Shown here one piece after another: positions 16,396 to 25,402 of a stretch of DNA of 64,000 bases (positions are counted from its first letter, which is position 1; every line of letters begins with the position of its first letter). Source of the DNA: Salinibacterium sp. NK8237 (GTDB taxonomy: Bacteria > Actinomycetota > Actinomycetes > Actinomycetales > Microbacteriaceae); the NCBI RefSeq assembly GCF_015864955.1, contig NZ_JADYWE010000003.1, forward strand, positions 1-64,000. Direction: 5' to 3'. The position numbers and the translations under genes were made by a program. The notes beneath the pieces were generated by a model, which was not told the DNA's origin, did no database searches, and saw only the letters and a program-made list of their open reading frames with translations.

Positions 16396-16404
16396 AAAAG
16401 AAAA

Positions 16405-16905
16405 TTACTCTGCGGCACCGGCAAGCGAACCGCTGATCTGGTCACCTGAGGGGTCGTAGACAAGACACAAGATCTCGCGGTCGCCCTCTGACCAGCTGCC
16501 CTCGGTGGGGTAGTACCAGGAGAAGTCGTAAACCGAGTCTTCGTACTCTGCGCCGATAAAGGTTCCGAACTCTGCGTAGCAGTCAGCCGTAGCCTGATCT
16601 TCGATCGCTGAGTCGCCGGGGAAGTCTCCCTCGGCCATGTACGAGGCAGCGTAAACCTCGGCATCGTGCGGCTCGGCGCAGTCGACGGTCTTGGTGCTGG
16701 AAACTTCGCCACCATCTTGGTTGCCGACTTCGCAGTCACCAATAACGAGGCTGAAGATGTCTTGAGTGGTGCCGGCTCCGGGGTCGACGGCATCGGAAAT
16801 TTCGTTCGTAACTTGATCGAGGATGCTGCAGCCACTGAGCGCCACGGCTGCAACAGCAATGGTGGCGATGGCGAGCGTCCGGCGCCAGATGTTCTCTGTC
16901 GTCAT
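16405..16905 (-). CDS. Septum-formation-family lipoprotein
   Basis: A 166-residue predicted lipoprotein: signal peptide with lipobox LSGC (about residue 25), then one extracytoplasmic domain with paired cysteines (IGDCEVGNQ, TVDCAEPHDAEVYA, TADCYAEF, ILCLVYD). The C..CAEPHDAEVYA pattern is that of the Septum_form/DUF4190-associated domain common in actinobacterial lipoproteins. ATG 16905 is chosen over an upstream in-frame start because it begins the signal peptide and has GAAAGAGA upstream. Function unknown; surface location is the firm part. Confidence 0.8.
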   Translation of the reverse strand: MTTENIWRRTLAIATIAVAAVALSGCSILDQVTNEISDAVDPGAGTTQDIFSLVIGDCEVGNQDGGEVSSTKTVDCAEPHDAEVYAASYMAEGDFPGDSAIEDQATADCYAEFGTFIGAEYEDSVYDFSWYYPTEGSWSEGDREILCLVYDPSGDQISGSLAGAAE

Positions 16906-17001
16906 GGAAGTGGGTCTCTTTCGTCTGAGGTGGTCACGCTTCGTTCTGGTCAAGCTTAGTGAAACACAGCACATTCACAGGTGGCGGAAGCGGGTGAAAA
17001 G

Positions 17002-17793
17002 CTAGTGAGAGCCCAAAAACCCCAGAACTTCGTCATGAAGAACGCCATTTGTTGCCAGAGCGTTACCTTCCCACGGTCCGGGAATGCCTTCAACTGAAGT
17101 GAAACGACCGCCGGCCTCCAACACAATAGGGATCAGAGCCGCCATATCGTACGGCTTCAGATCGAATTCGCCCACGACATCGAGCGCACCTTCGGCAAGC
17201 AACATGTACGCCCACATGTCGCCGATCGCGCGTGAACGCCACGTGGCGCGCGTCAAGGCGACGACAGCATCGAGGCGACCAGCTTCATCCCAGCCCGGCA
17301 GGCTGTTGTAGCTGATGGATGCCGCCTCAAGCGAGGAGACCTTGCTTACTGAAATCTGTTCGGGCTCGCCATCGTGGGCCTGAGCAAAAGCGCCGTGACC
17401 AATAGCCGCCCACCACCGCTTGCCGAGAGCGGGGGAACTGACCACGCCAACCTGGGGTACGCCATCGATGACGAGCGAGATGAGCGTTCCCCAGATGGGG
17501 ACGCCGCGCAAAAAGTTGGAGGTGCCATCGATGGGATCGATAATCCACTGGCGGTTCGAGTCTCCGGCCTCGCCATACTCTTCTCCGAGAATCGAGTCTC
17601 CAGGGCGGGCAGCAGCAATTCCGGCACGGATGCTGCGCTCAACAGCCTTGTCGGCATCCGTGACTGGCGTGCGGTCGGGCTTAGTCGTGACTTCGAGATC
17701 GAGCGCGGTGAAGCGGTCGAGCGAGATGAGGTCGGCGTCGCCAGCGAGGGCGAGCGCGAGGGAAAGATCGTCGGCGAGAGTGTATTCGGTCAC
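17002..17793 (-). CDS. hisN: Histidinol-phosphatase, inositol-monophosphatase type
   Basis: A 263-residue Mg-dependent phosphatase of the IMPase superfamily. Metal-site motifs are ILGEEYG (about residue 70), WIIDPIDGTSNFLRG (about 83-97) and DMAALIPIVLEAGG near the end. In actinobacteria the copy next to aroA/rsgA is the histidinol-phosphatase HisN; an inositol-phosphatase activity cannot be excluded. GTG start 2 bases after the rsgA stop, so it is the third gene of aroA-rsgA-hisN. Confidence 0.88.
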   Translation of the reverse strand: MTEYTLADDLSLALALAGDADLISLDRFTALDLEVTTKPDRTPVTDADKAVERSIRAGIAAARPGDSILGEEYGEAGDSNRQWIIDPIDGTSNFLRGVPIWGTLISLVIDGVPQVGVVSSPALGKRWWAAIGHGAFAQAHDGEPEQISVSKVSSLEAASISYNSLPGWDEAGRLDAVVALTRATWRSRAIGDMWAYMLLAEGALDVVGEFDLKPYDMAALIPIVLEAGGRFTSVEGIPGPWEGNALATNGVLHDEVLGFLGSH

Positions 17794-17795
17794 GA

Positions 17796-18857
17796 CTACA
17801 CGCTAGCGGAACCGAGTGTCGTGATGAGCCGCTGGAACGAGTCGAGGCGCAACTTGCCGACCTCGCCGAGCGCTCCGGCTGCGACGGCTTCAGCGATCGC
17901 GCAGTCGGGAGCATCGGGCAAGTGAGTGCAGCCGCGCGGACATTCTTGGGCAAGCTCGGCCAAGTCGGTAAACGACGACAAGATCTTGCTCGGGTCGATG
18001 TGACCGAGGCCAAAAGATCGAACTCCAGGAGTATCGACGACCCAGCCGGTGCCCACACGATAGGAAATCGTCGATGACGAGGTGTGACGCCCGCGCCCTG
18101 TGACCGCGTTGACATGGCCAACCGCCCGATTAGCGTCGGGAACAAGCGCGTTCACGAGTGTCGATTTTCCCACCCCCGAGTGGCCAACGGCGACCGTCGT
18201 GTGTCCATCGAGCAGGGCGCGTAACTCTTCGAGAGGGACTTCATCAGAACGGCTCTCAATCACCGTCAGATCGAGACCCGCGAAGTTCTCCAAGAACGGC
18301 GTCGGATCTTGCAGGTCAGTCTTGGTGATGCACAGGATGGGATCAATCCCCGCATCGAAGGCCGCCACGAGATAGCGGTCGACGAGTCGCGGTCGCGGCT
18401 CCGGGTCGGCGGCGGCAACAACGATGAGCATCTGGTCGGCGTTGGCAACAATGATGCGTTCGACGGCATCCGTGTCATCAGCGCTGCGGCGAAGCAGCGT
18501 GGTGCGCTCGCGGATGCGCACGATGCGCGCGAGAGTGCCTTCTGTGCCGGTCGTATCGCCGACGAGATCGACCCAGTCACCCGTAACGACAGACACTTTG
18601 CCCTGTTGGTTGCGGCCGAGTTCGCGGGCACGAGCGGCGATGATCTGGCGTTCGTCTGGTGTGCCCTCGTCTACCCAGACGCCGTAGCGGCCCCGATCGA
18701 CGCTAAAGACGCGTCCTTCAATGGCGTCCGCGTGGTCGGGGCGAATCTTGCTCCGCGGTTTGTTGGCTTTAGGGTTCGGTCGCATGCGAATCGAACTCTC
18801 GTCGTATTCGCTGTACTTGCGGTCGTCATCGTCGTCATCGCCTGTAAGCCAGCTCAT
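17796..18857 (-). CDS. rsgA: Ribosome small-subunit-dependent GTPase A
   Basis: A 353-residue circularly permuted GTPase that helps late maturation of the 30S subunit. An acidic tail (GDDDDDD) opens the protein, then an OB-fold (about residues 45-110), the permuted GTPase domain with CITKTDL (G4), GHSGVGKSTLVNAL (G1) and VVDTPGVRSFG (G3), and the zinc finger CPRGCTH...DC near residues 309-322. Fits between aroA and hisN with 2-base gaps on both sides. Confidence 0.95.
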   Translation of the reverse strand: MSWLTGDDDDDDRKYSEYDESSIRMRPNPKANKPRSKIRPDHADAIEGRVFSVDRGRYGVWVDEGTPDERQIIAARARELGRNQQGKVSVVTGDWVDLVGDTTGTEGTLARIVRIRERTTLLRRSADDTDAVERIIVANADQMLIVVAAADPEPRPRLVDRYLVAAFDAGIDPILCITKTDLQDPTPFLENFAGLDLTVIESRSDEVPLEELRALLDGHTTVAVGHSGVGKSTLVNALVPDANRAVGHVNAVTGRGRHTSSSTISYRVGTGWVVDTPGVRSFGLGHIDPSKILSSFTDLAELAQECPRGCTHLPDAPDCAIAEAVAAGALGEVGKLRLDSFQRLITTLGSASV

Positions 18858-18859
18858 CG

Positions 18860-20266
18860 TTAGAGCAATCCGAGAGTGTCAGTGGTCAGCGGAGCATCAC
18901 CGACGAGCGTGCGCCACAGCTCAGGGAACTGGGGGAGAGTCTTGGCGGTCGCGTCGATGCCCTCGATCTCCACGCCATCAATGGCAAGGCCAATGATCGC
19001 GCCGGCGGTCGACATGCGGTGGTCTTCGTAGCTGTGCCACACACCACCGTGGAGCTGGGCTGGCTCAATGTGGAGACCGTCGTCGAGTTCGGTGACGGAT
19101 CCGCCGAGTGCGTTGATCTCGGTGCGTAAGGCTGCGAGACGGTCGGTTTCGTGGCCGCGCAAGTGGCCGATTCCCGTGATTGTGCTCGCGGACGACGCGA
19201 GTGCTGCGATCGCCACGATCGCGGGAGCGAGCTCGCCACCGGTAGAGAGGTCGAGCTCAATTCCGGGGTAACGGTGACCGCCCACCACGCCTACGCCGCC
19301 ATCGACAGTGAGCGCACCATCTTTGCGCGTGACCGTCGCGCCGAAAAGGGGAAGAAGGTGCTCAAGGTCAGCACCGACCTGAGTGGTCGACTCTGGCCAG
19401 CCTTCAATCGTGACCGTTCCGCCGGCCACGATCGCGGCAGCCAAGAACGGCGCTGCGTTAGAGAGGTCGGGCTCGAGTGCCACATCGATCGCGCGGATCG
19501 GGCCAGCGGGAACAACCCACACCCCGGGTTCCGGGCTCTCGACAACGACGCCTCGAGCAGCGAGGCACTCAATCGTCATTTCGATGTGCGGCATGCTGGG
19601 CAGCTTGTCGCCGGTGTGACGCAGCGTGAGCCCCTTCTCGAAGCGTGCTGCCGCTAGAAGAAGACCAGAAACGAATTGGCTGGATGCCGAGGCATCGATG
19701 CTGACGTCGCCGCCGGCAACCGTGCCCATGCCATACAGGCTGAAGGGGAGGGTTCCGCGACCGTCGTCGGAGACATCCACGCCGAGCGCTCGCAGTGAGT
19801 CAATCGTGGTGCGCATGGGACGACGAAGGGCTGCTTCGTCGCCATCGAAAGCGACCGGCCCGAGGGCGAGCGCCGCAACGGGCGGCAGGAAACGCATGAC
19901 CGTTCCCGCGAGACCACAATCGATTGAGGTGCCACCTTCGAGTTCGCCCGGGGTGATCTGCAGGTCGGGTCCAAACGCGTTCCCCGTCGCGATCTCGTCA
20001 ATTCCCACGCCGAGCGCGCGAAGAGCCTGAATCATGAGAGCGCTATCGCGCGAATGAAGGGGCGAGTGCAAACGAGAGGGGCCATCGGCCAGTGCGGCCA
20101 AGACCAGTTCGCGGTTCGTGAGACTCTTGCTGCCCGGCAAACTCAGTGACGCCGTGAGGGCATGCGAAACGGTGGGCGCGGGCCAGTTTCCGGGCACCGT
20201 GGTGTCTGGCACCGTCTCATCGTCATACGGGCTGAACTCTGGGTTGGAATACTTAGATACGAACAT
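18860..20266 (-). CDS. aroA: 3-phosphoshikimate 1-carboxyvinyltransferase (EPSP synthase)
   Basis: A 468-residue shikimate-pathway enzyme that joins PEP to shikimate-3-phosphate. LPGSKSLTNRELVLAAL near residue 43, RHTGDKLPSMPHIEMT in the middle, GHLRGHETDRL and the late YEDHRMSTAGAI are the class motifs. The ~40-residue N-terminal extension before the first domain is rich in acidic and Pro residues. ATG 20266 has no ribosome-binding site and lies inside the SigH-type promoter of the opposite gene; a leaderless start or a slightly later start is possible. Heads the aroA-rsgA-hisN operon. Confidence 0.94.
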   Translation of the reverse strand: MFVSKYSNPEFSPYDDETVPDTTVPGNWPAPTVSHALTASLSLPGSKSLTNRELVLAALADGPSRLHSPLHSRDSALMIQALRALGVGIDEIATGNAFGPDLQITPGELEGGTSIDCGLAGTVMRFLPPVAALALGPVAFDGDEAALRRPMRTTIDSLRALGVDVSDDGRGTLPFSLYGMGTVAGGDVSIDASASSQFVSGLLLAAARFEKGLTLRHTGDKLPSMPHIEMTIECLAARGVVVESPEPGVWVVPAGPIRAIDVALEPDLSNAAPFLAAAIVAGGTVTIEGWPESTTQVGADLEHLLPLFGATVTRKDGALTVDGGVGVVGGHRYPGIELDLSTGGELAPAIVAIAALASSASTITGIGHLRGHETDRLAALRTEINALGGSVTELDDGLHIEPAQLHGGVWHSYEDHRMSTAGAIIGLAIDGVEIEGIDATAKTLPQFPELWRTLVGDAPLTTDTLGLL

Positions 20267-20271
20267 CAGTT
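20246..20271 (+). promoter_or_regulatory. SigH/SigR-type autoregulatory promoter
   Basis: GGAAT (20246-20250) and GTT (20269-20271) are separated by exactly 18 bases, the consensus recognised by the actinobacterial thiol-stress sigma factors SigR/SigH. It lies 45 bases before the sigH start, as expected for autoregulation, and overlaps the aroA start codon on the other strand. Confidence 0.85.
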
Positions 20272-20315
20272 ACTAAGAGTATCGGCGTTTAAGACCCCAC
20301 GGAGGAGGCGCCCGC

Positions 20316-21002
20316 ATGACCGCAGTACTGAACACTCAGCAGGATGCCGTCATCAGCGAACTAGAATTGTCGCTAATGACTACCGACAGAATTGAGCCCA
20401 GCGCTACTGATGCTGCCGCTGACGAGAAGCGACGACTGTTTGAAGAGCAAGCGCTGCCCTTTATGGACCAGCTTTTTGGCGCTGCCATGCGTATGACCCG
20501 CAACCCCACGGACGCTGCAGATCTCGTTCAAGAGACCTTCGTTAAAGCGTTCCAGGCGTTCGGGCAATACCAGCAGGGCACGAACCTGAAGGCCTGGCTA
20601 TACCGCATCCAGACCAACACGTTTATCAACATCTATCGCAAGAATCAGCGCAATCCCTATCAGGGCACGATCGATGAACTCGAAGACTGGCAATTGGGCG
20701 GCGCAGAATCCGTCACCCAGTCGGTCTCGACCCGGTCTGCTGAAGCCGAGGCGATTGACCACCTGCCCGACAGTGCGGTGAAGGATGCCCTGCAGTCGAT
20801 TCCCGAAGACTTCCGCCTCGCGGTCTACTTCGCCGACGTTGAGGGCTTCTCCTATCAGGAGATCGCCGACATCATGAAAACCCCCGTAGGCACCGTAATG
20901 AGCCGACTGCACCGTGGCCGTCGTATGTTGCGCGAACTACTGGCCGACTACGCGCGTGACCGCACCCCCGTCACGCCAGCAGCATCAAGGAGCACCAAAT
21001 GA
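20316..21002 (+). CDS. sigH: ECF sigma factor of the SigH/SigR thiol-stress group
   Basis: A 228-residue sigma factor. Region 2 reads [28 protein letters not shown] then [18 protein letters not shown]; region 4 is [34 protein letters not shown], all closely like SigR/SigH. A ~45-residue N-terminal extension precedes region 2. ATG 20316 has GGAGGAGG 8 bases upstream, a strong site. Its stop overlaps the start of the anti-sigma gene by 4 bases. It should direct thioredoxin, mycothiol and protease genes upon disulfide stress. Confidence 0.95.
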   Translation: MTAVLNTQQDAVISELELSLMTTDRIEPSATDAAADEKRRLFEEQALPFMDQLFGAAMRMTRNPTDAADLVQETFVKAFQAFGQYQQGTNLKAWLYRIQTNTFINIYRKNQRNPYQGTIDELEDWQLGGAESVTQSVSTRSAEAEAIDHLPDSAVKDALQSIPEDFRLAVYFADVEGFSYQEIADIMKTPVGTVMSRLHRGRRMLRELLADYARDRTPVTPAASRSTK

Positions 21003-21229
21003 CCGACTGCGGTTGCGAAAAAGCAAAAGCTGAACTCGAGGAATACCTCGACCGCGAACTCAACGAGGCCGACTTTCAGGATGTCTCAAACCATCTCGAC
21101 AACTGCGAATCCTGCTCGAGCGAACACCTTGTGGCACTCGCGTTAAAGCTCAAGGTCAAGCAGGCCTGCCGTGAGACGGCACCCGACGATCTGCGCAGTG
21201 CGATTTTGTCGAAGCTGGCGGGCGCCTAA
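20999..21229 (+). CDS. rsrA: Zinc-containing redox anti-sigma factor (RsrA/RshA type)
   Basis: A 76-residue anti-sigma factor with the ZAS motif H32-x3-C36-x2-C39 and two further cysteines at C4 and C6. In this family thiol oxidation expels zinc and frees the sigma factor. Short actinobacterial (mycothiol-system) form. Start overlaps the sigH stop (ATGA), giving balanced synthesis of the pair. Confidence 0.93.
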   Translation: MTDCGCEKAKAELEEYLDRELNEADFQDVSNHLDNCESCSSEHLVALALKLKVKQACRETAPDDLRSAILSKLAGA

Positions 21230-21272
21230 ACACTCTCTAGCGTTGAGCGCCTCAGGCGGCTCACCGCACACG

Positions 21273-21310
21273 CGAAAGCGGGCACTCTCCGAAGAGGATG
21301 CCCGCTTTCG
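21273..21310. terminator. Hairpin between convergent rsrA and kgd
   Basis: A 12-bp perfect stem (CGAAAGCGGGCA at 21273-21284 with 21299-21310) with a 14-base apical part. It stands 44 bases after rsrA and 19 bases past the kgd stop, so it can end transcription from either side. No clear U-run. Confidence 0.8.
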
Positions 21311-21328
21311 TCGTTAACGCGGTTGCGG

Positions 21329-24300
21329 TTACGGCTGAGTAATCGCGTGGTCGATCAGTTCGGCCTGCTCGAGAGCGCTGCGCTTCGACGAACCGGTCGC
21401 CGGTGAGGCGGATGCCGGACGCGAGGCGAGCTTGATCTCGCGCGACTCAAGGTGGCGCTGCAGTTCCAAGCTAATGAACGGCCAGGCACCCTGGTTCTCG
21501 GGCTCATCCTGAGTCCACACGATGTCTGCGTTCGGGTACTGGCTGAGAACCACATTCATGTCGGCAACGGGGAGCGGGTAGAACTGCTCCATGCGCACTA
21601 CGGCAATGTGCTTGATCTCGCGCTTGTCGAGTTCGGCAGCGATGTCGTAGTAGGTCTTTCCCGACGTCACGATGACGCGAGTGACGGCCGACTTGTCGTC
21701 GAGACGAACATCGTCGAGAACGGGCTCGAAGCGACCACTCGTGAAGTCGGCGACGTCGCTGGTGGCACCGCGCAGGCGAAGCATCGCCTTCGGGGTGAAC
21801 ACGATCAGCGGACGGCGCGGACGCGAGTAGGCCTGGCGACGCAGCAAGTGGAAATACGATGCCGGCGTCGATGGGCGTGCCACGATCATGTTGTTCTCGG
21901 CACACATCTGCAAGTAGCGCTCGATGCGGGCGGACGAATGATCGGGGCCCTGACCTTCATAGCCGTGCGGCAGCAGCATGACGACGCTTGAACGCTGCGC
22001 CCACTTCTGCTCGGCGCTCGAAATGAACTCGTCAACGACAATCTGGGCGCCGTTGGCGAAGTCACCGAACTGGGCTTCCCACATGACGAGAGCGTCCGCA
22101 CGCTCGACCGAGTAACCGTACTCGAAGCCGAGAGCGGCGTACTCGCTGAGCAGCGAATCGTAGATCCAGAAGCGTGACTGGTTTTCGGAAAGGTTTTGCA
22201 GCGGCAACCACTCTTGACCATTTTCACGGTCGTGGAGCACGGCGTGGCGCTGCACGAAGGTGCCGCGGCGAGCATCCTGACCGGCCATACGCACCGGGGT
22301 GCCTTCGAGAAGCACAGAACCGATAGCGAGCAACTCGGCGAAAGCCCAGTCAATGCCGCCCTTGCGGCTCATGTCGGTGCGCTTCTTCAGCAGAGCCTGC
22401 AGCTTCTTGTGCACGGTGAAGTTTGCCGGGGGGTTAGCGTGCGCGTCGCCGATGAGCTGAACGACGCTCTCGTCGATGCCCGTCGTGATGGGCTCTCCGA
22501 TGGCGTCGTCGCGCTGCGAGCCGGGACGCTCAAGGTCAGAAACACCGTTGCCATCCTTGGTGAGGATCGGCATCGAACCGGTCTGAGCGGCATGCGTTTC
22601 GGCAAAGGCTCGCTCAAGGCGGTCTTGGAAGTCCTGATGGCTGGCTTCGTACTCTTCCTGAGTGATGTCGCCACGACCGACGAGACCCTCGGTGTAGAGG
22701 GTACGAACGGAGCGCTTGGCTTCGATCAGGTTGTACATGAGCGGCTGCGTCATCGAGGGGTCATCGCCCTCGTTGTGGCCACGGCGGCGGTAACAGATGA
22801 GATCGATCACGACGTCGCGGTGGAACTTCTGACGGTAGGCGAAGGCGAGCTCAGAGACTCGAACAACTGCCTCAGGGTCGTCACCGTTCACGTGGAAGAT
22901 CGGCGCCTGAACAGTCTTGGCAACATCCGTCGAGTACTGCGACGTGCGACCCTCGCTCGGTGGCGTTGTGAAGCCAACCTGGTTGTTGATGTTGACGTGG
23001 ATGGTGCCACCCGTGCGGTAGGCACGCAGCTGCGACATCTGCAAGATCTCAACAACGATTCCCTGACCGGCCATAGCCGCGTCTCCGTGAACCATGACAG
23101 GCAGAACGGCGTAGGAACCGATCGGGCGACGGTCTTGCTTGGCGCGAACGATTCCCTCAAGCACGCCATCCACCGCTTCAAGGTGCGAAGGGTTAGCGGC
23201 AAGGTAGACAGGGATCTGGCGACCATCAGCAGCAGTGAAGGTGCCCTCGGTGCCGAGGTGGTACTTCACGTCACCCGAACCCTGAACCGTGCGGGGGTCC
23301 TGGGTTCCCTCGAACTCGCGGAAAATTTGACCGTAGGTCTTGCCCGCGATGTTTGTGAGCACGCTCAAGCGGCCACGGTGGGCCATGCCGATTGCAACCT
23401 CTTCTAGGTTGGCTTCCGCAGCTTTCTGGATAACAGCATCGAGCAGTGCAATCGTCGACTCTCCACCCTCAAGGCTGAAGCGCTTCTGACCGACGTACTT
23501 GGTCTGAAGGAAGGTCTCGAATGCTTCAGCTTCGTTGAGCTTGCCCAGGATGCGCATTTGCTCGTCGTGGCCAGGCTTGCTGTAGGGCTTCTCGACGTGA
23601 TCCTGAATCCAGCGACGCTGCTCAGGGTTCTGAATGTGCATGTATTCAATGCCGACGGTGCGGCAGTACGCATCACGAAGCGTGCCGAGAATCTCGCGCA
23701 GTAGCGCTTGACGCTTGCCACCGAAACCGCCAGTGACGAACTCACGATCGAGATCCCAGAAGGTGAGGCCGTGGCTGGAAATGTCGAGGTCGGGGTGTGA
23801 GCGCTGGCGGTACTCGAGCGGGTCGGTGTCAGCCATAAGGTGACCGCGAACACGGAAGGAGTTGATCAGTTCTTGAACGCGCGACGTCTTGTTGATGTTG
23901 TCGGCGAGGTCGACATTGATGTCGTTGGCCCAGTGGATGGGGTCATACGGAATGCGCAACGCCGCGAAGATGTCTTCGTAGAAGTTGTTTGCACCAATGA
24001 GTCGCTCGTGGATCTTCTTGAGGAATTCACCCGAGCCGGCACCCTGAATGACGCGGTGGTCGTAGGTGCTCGTGAGAGTAACGGTCTTGCCGATACCCAA
24101 CTCGGTGAGAGTGCGAAGACTTGCACCCTGGAACTCGGCCGGGTACTCAAGTGCACCAGCGCCGACAATCGTGCCCGCACCACGCATGAGGCGAGGGACT
24201 GAATGCTCCGTGCCGATTCCGCCCGGGTTGGTGAGCGAAATCGTGTTGCCCATGTAGTCCGGGCCGGTGAGCTTGTTTGCGCGAGCACGAGACACAACAT

Positions 24301-25222
24301 CTTCGTAGGCGGCAAGGAACTCGGCGAAACCCATGGTCTCGGCATTCTTGATGCCGGGAACAACGAGCGCGCGCGTTCCGTCAGGCTTGGGCATGTCAAT
24401 AGCGATGCCAAGGTTGATGTGCGCCGGAGTGACAACCGACGGCTTGCCGTTTGGCTCGTCGTAAAACACGTTCTGGCTCGGGAACTCTTTGAGAGTCTCG
24501 ATGATGGCCCACGCAATGAGGTGCGTGAACGACACCTTGCCACCGCGAGCACGCTTAAGGTGGTTATTGATGACAATGCGGTTGTCAATCATGAGCTTCG
24601 CCGGGATCGTGCGAACACTCGTAGCGGTAGGAACCGTGAGGCTCGAGTCCATGTTGGAGGCGAGGGCCTTCGCGGCGCCGCGAAGGGGAGCAACGACGTT
24701 TTCGGTCTTGGGCTTCGCGGCGGCCTCAGCCTTGAGTGTCTCAATAGGAGTCGTTGACGGCGCTTCAGCCGGGATCGGCTGCGGCTTGGGCTCAATTGAT
24801 GTCGTGCGAGCGATGGGCTGGCTGCCCGTGCTGGGATTAGCCTCATCGACGAAAGGCTTGGCCTCGGCTGCGGGCGCAGCAGCGGGGGTCGCAGGAGCGG
24901 CGGGAGCTGAGGGCGCAGTCGCTGCGCTTGCTGCAGTCGCCGCAGGTGCGGCAGGAGTTGCTGCGGCGGCGGGCTGCGGTGCGGCCGGCGTCGTCGCCGG
25001 GGCTGCGGCCGGAGCATCCGGAGTTGTCGATGTGGGAACGGCACTCGAGGGCGTCAAGTCTGCCGAGGGCTGATAGCTCTCCAAGAAGGGCCACCATGAT
25101 TCCGCCACGAGATTCTTGTCTTCGAGGTACTTTGCGTACATCTCGTCAACCAACCATTCGTTGGCCCCGAAGTCGCCCGAGGAGTCTCCGTCCGCTGCGA
25201 TTCCGGTTACTTGGCCTGACAC
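21329..25222 (-). CDS. kgd: Multifunctional 2-oxoglutarate metabolism enzyme (Kgd/OdhA type)
   Basis: A 1297-residue fused E2-E1 enzyme of the actinobacterial 2-oxoglutarate dehydrogenase. Order: GDFGANEWLVDEMY segment, an Ala/Pro-rich linker of ~120 residues, an acyltransferase (E2-like) domain with STYDHRVIQGAGSGEFL, then the thiamine-diphosphate E1 part with MAHRGRLSVLTNI, GDAAMAGQGIV, NNQVGFTT and YRRRGHNEGDDPSMTQPLMY. There is no lipoyl domain, as is normal for this type. I place the start at GTG 25222 (VSGQVTG), since an earlier GTG at 25255 has no ribosome-binding site and family proteins start close to this point. Confidence 0.96.
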   Translation of the reverse strand: MSGQVTGIAADGDSSGDFGANEWLVDEMYAKYLEDKNLVAESWWPFLESYQPSADLTPSSAVPTSTTPDAPAAAPATTPAAPQPAAAATPAAPAATAASAATAPSAPAAPATPAAAPAAEAKPFVDEANPSTGSQPIARTTSIEPKPQPIPAEAPSTTPIETLKAEAAAKPKTENVVAPLRGAAKALASNMDSSLTVPTATSVRTIPAKLMIDNRIVINNHLKRARGGKVSFTHLIAWAIIETLKEFPSQNVFYDEPNGKPSVVTPAHINLGIAIDMPKPDGTRALVVPGIKNAETMGFAEFLAAYEDVVSRARANKLTGPDYMGNTISLTNPGGIGTEHSVPRLMRGAGTIVGAGALEYPAEFQGASLRTLTELGIGKTVTLTSTYDHRVIQGAGSGEFLKKIHERLIGANNFYEDIFAALRIPYDPIHWANDINVDLADNINKTSRVQELINSFRVRGHLMADTDPLEYRQRSHPDLDISSHGLTFWDLDREFVTGGFGGKRQALLREILGTLRDAYCRTVGIEYMHIQNPEQRRWIQDHVEKPYSKPGHDEQMRILGKLNEAEAFETFLQTKYVGQKRFSLEGGESTIALLDAVIQKAAEANLEEVAIGMAHRGRLSVLTNIAGKTYGQIFREFEGTQDPRTVQGSGDVKYHLGTEGTFTAADGRQIPVYLAANPSHLEAVDGVLEGIVRAKQDRRPIGSYAVLPVMVHGDAAMAGQGIVVEILQMSQLRAYRTGGTIHVNINNQVGFTTPPSEGRTSQYSTDVAKTVQAPIFHVNGDDPEAVVRVSELAFAYRQKFHRDVVIDLICYRRRGHNEGDDPSMTQPLMYNLIEAKRSVRTLYTEGLVGRGDITQEEYEASHQDFQDRLERAFAETHAAQTGSMPILTKDGNGVSDLERPGSQRDDAIGEPITTGIDESVVQLIGDAHANPPANFTVHKKLQALLKKRTDMSRKGGIDWAFAELLAIGSVLLEGTPVRMAGQDARRGTFVQRHAVLHDRENGQEWLPLQNLSENQSRFWIYDSLLSEYAALGFEYGYSVERADALVMWEAQFGDFANGAQIVVDEFISSAEQKWAQRSSVVMLLPHGYEGQGPDHSSARIERYLQMCAENNMIVARPSTPASYFHLLRRQAYSRPRRPLIVFTPKAMLRLRGATSDVADFTSGRFEPVLDDVRLDDKSAVTRVIVTSGKTYYDIAAELDKREIKHIAVVRMEQFYPLPVADMNVVLSQYPNADIVWTQDEPENQGAWPFISLELQRHLESREIKLASRPASASPATGSSKRSALEQAELIDHAITQP

Positions 25223-25402
25223 GTCAAACCGCCTACTTTCAGTTCTGGTGTTCACAAAAACGGCGCGCGGTCTGCGCGCCAGACATCCCTCACAATGTTA
25301 ATCGCTTTGTTGTGCGTCTGCTGGCCGTGGGGCGGCGATCTCTGTTAATTTCGTGACTTTTCTGCAGATTGTTTTCATCTGGTGACAATTAGGCTCGTCA
25401 CT

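Noticed and set aside
24830..25045. Low-complexity GC-rich stretch in kgd as a repeat or recombination site
   Set aside because: It encodes the Ala/Pro linker of Kgd in frame, which is a usual feature of this enzyme.
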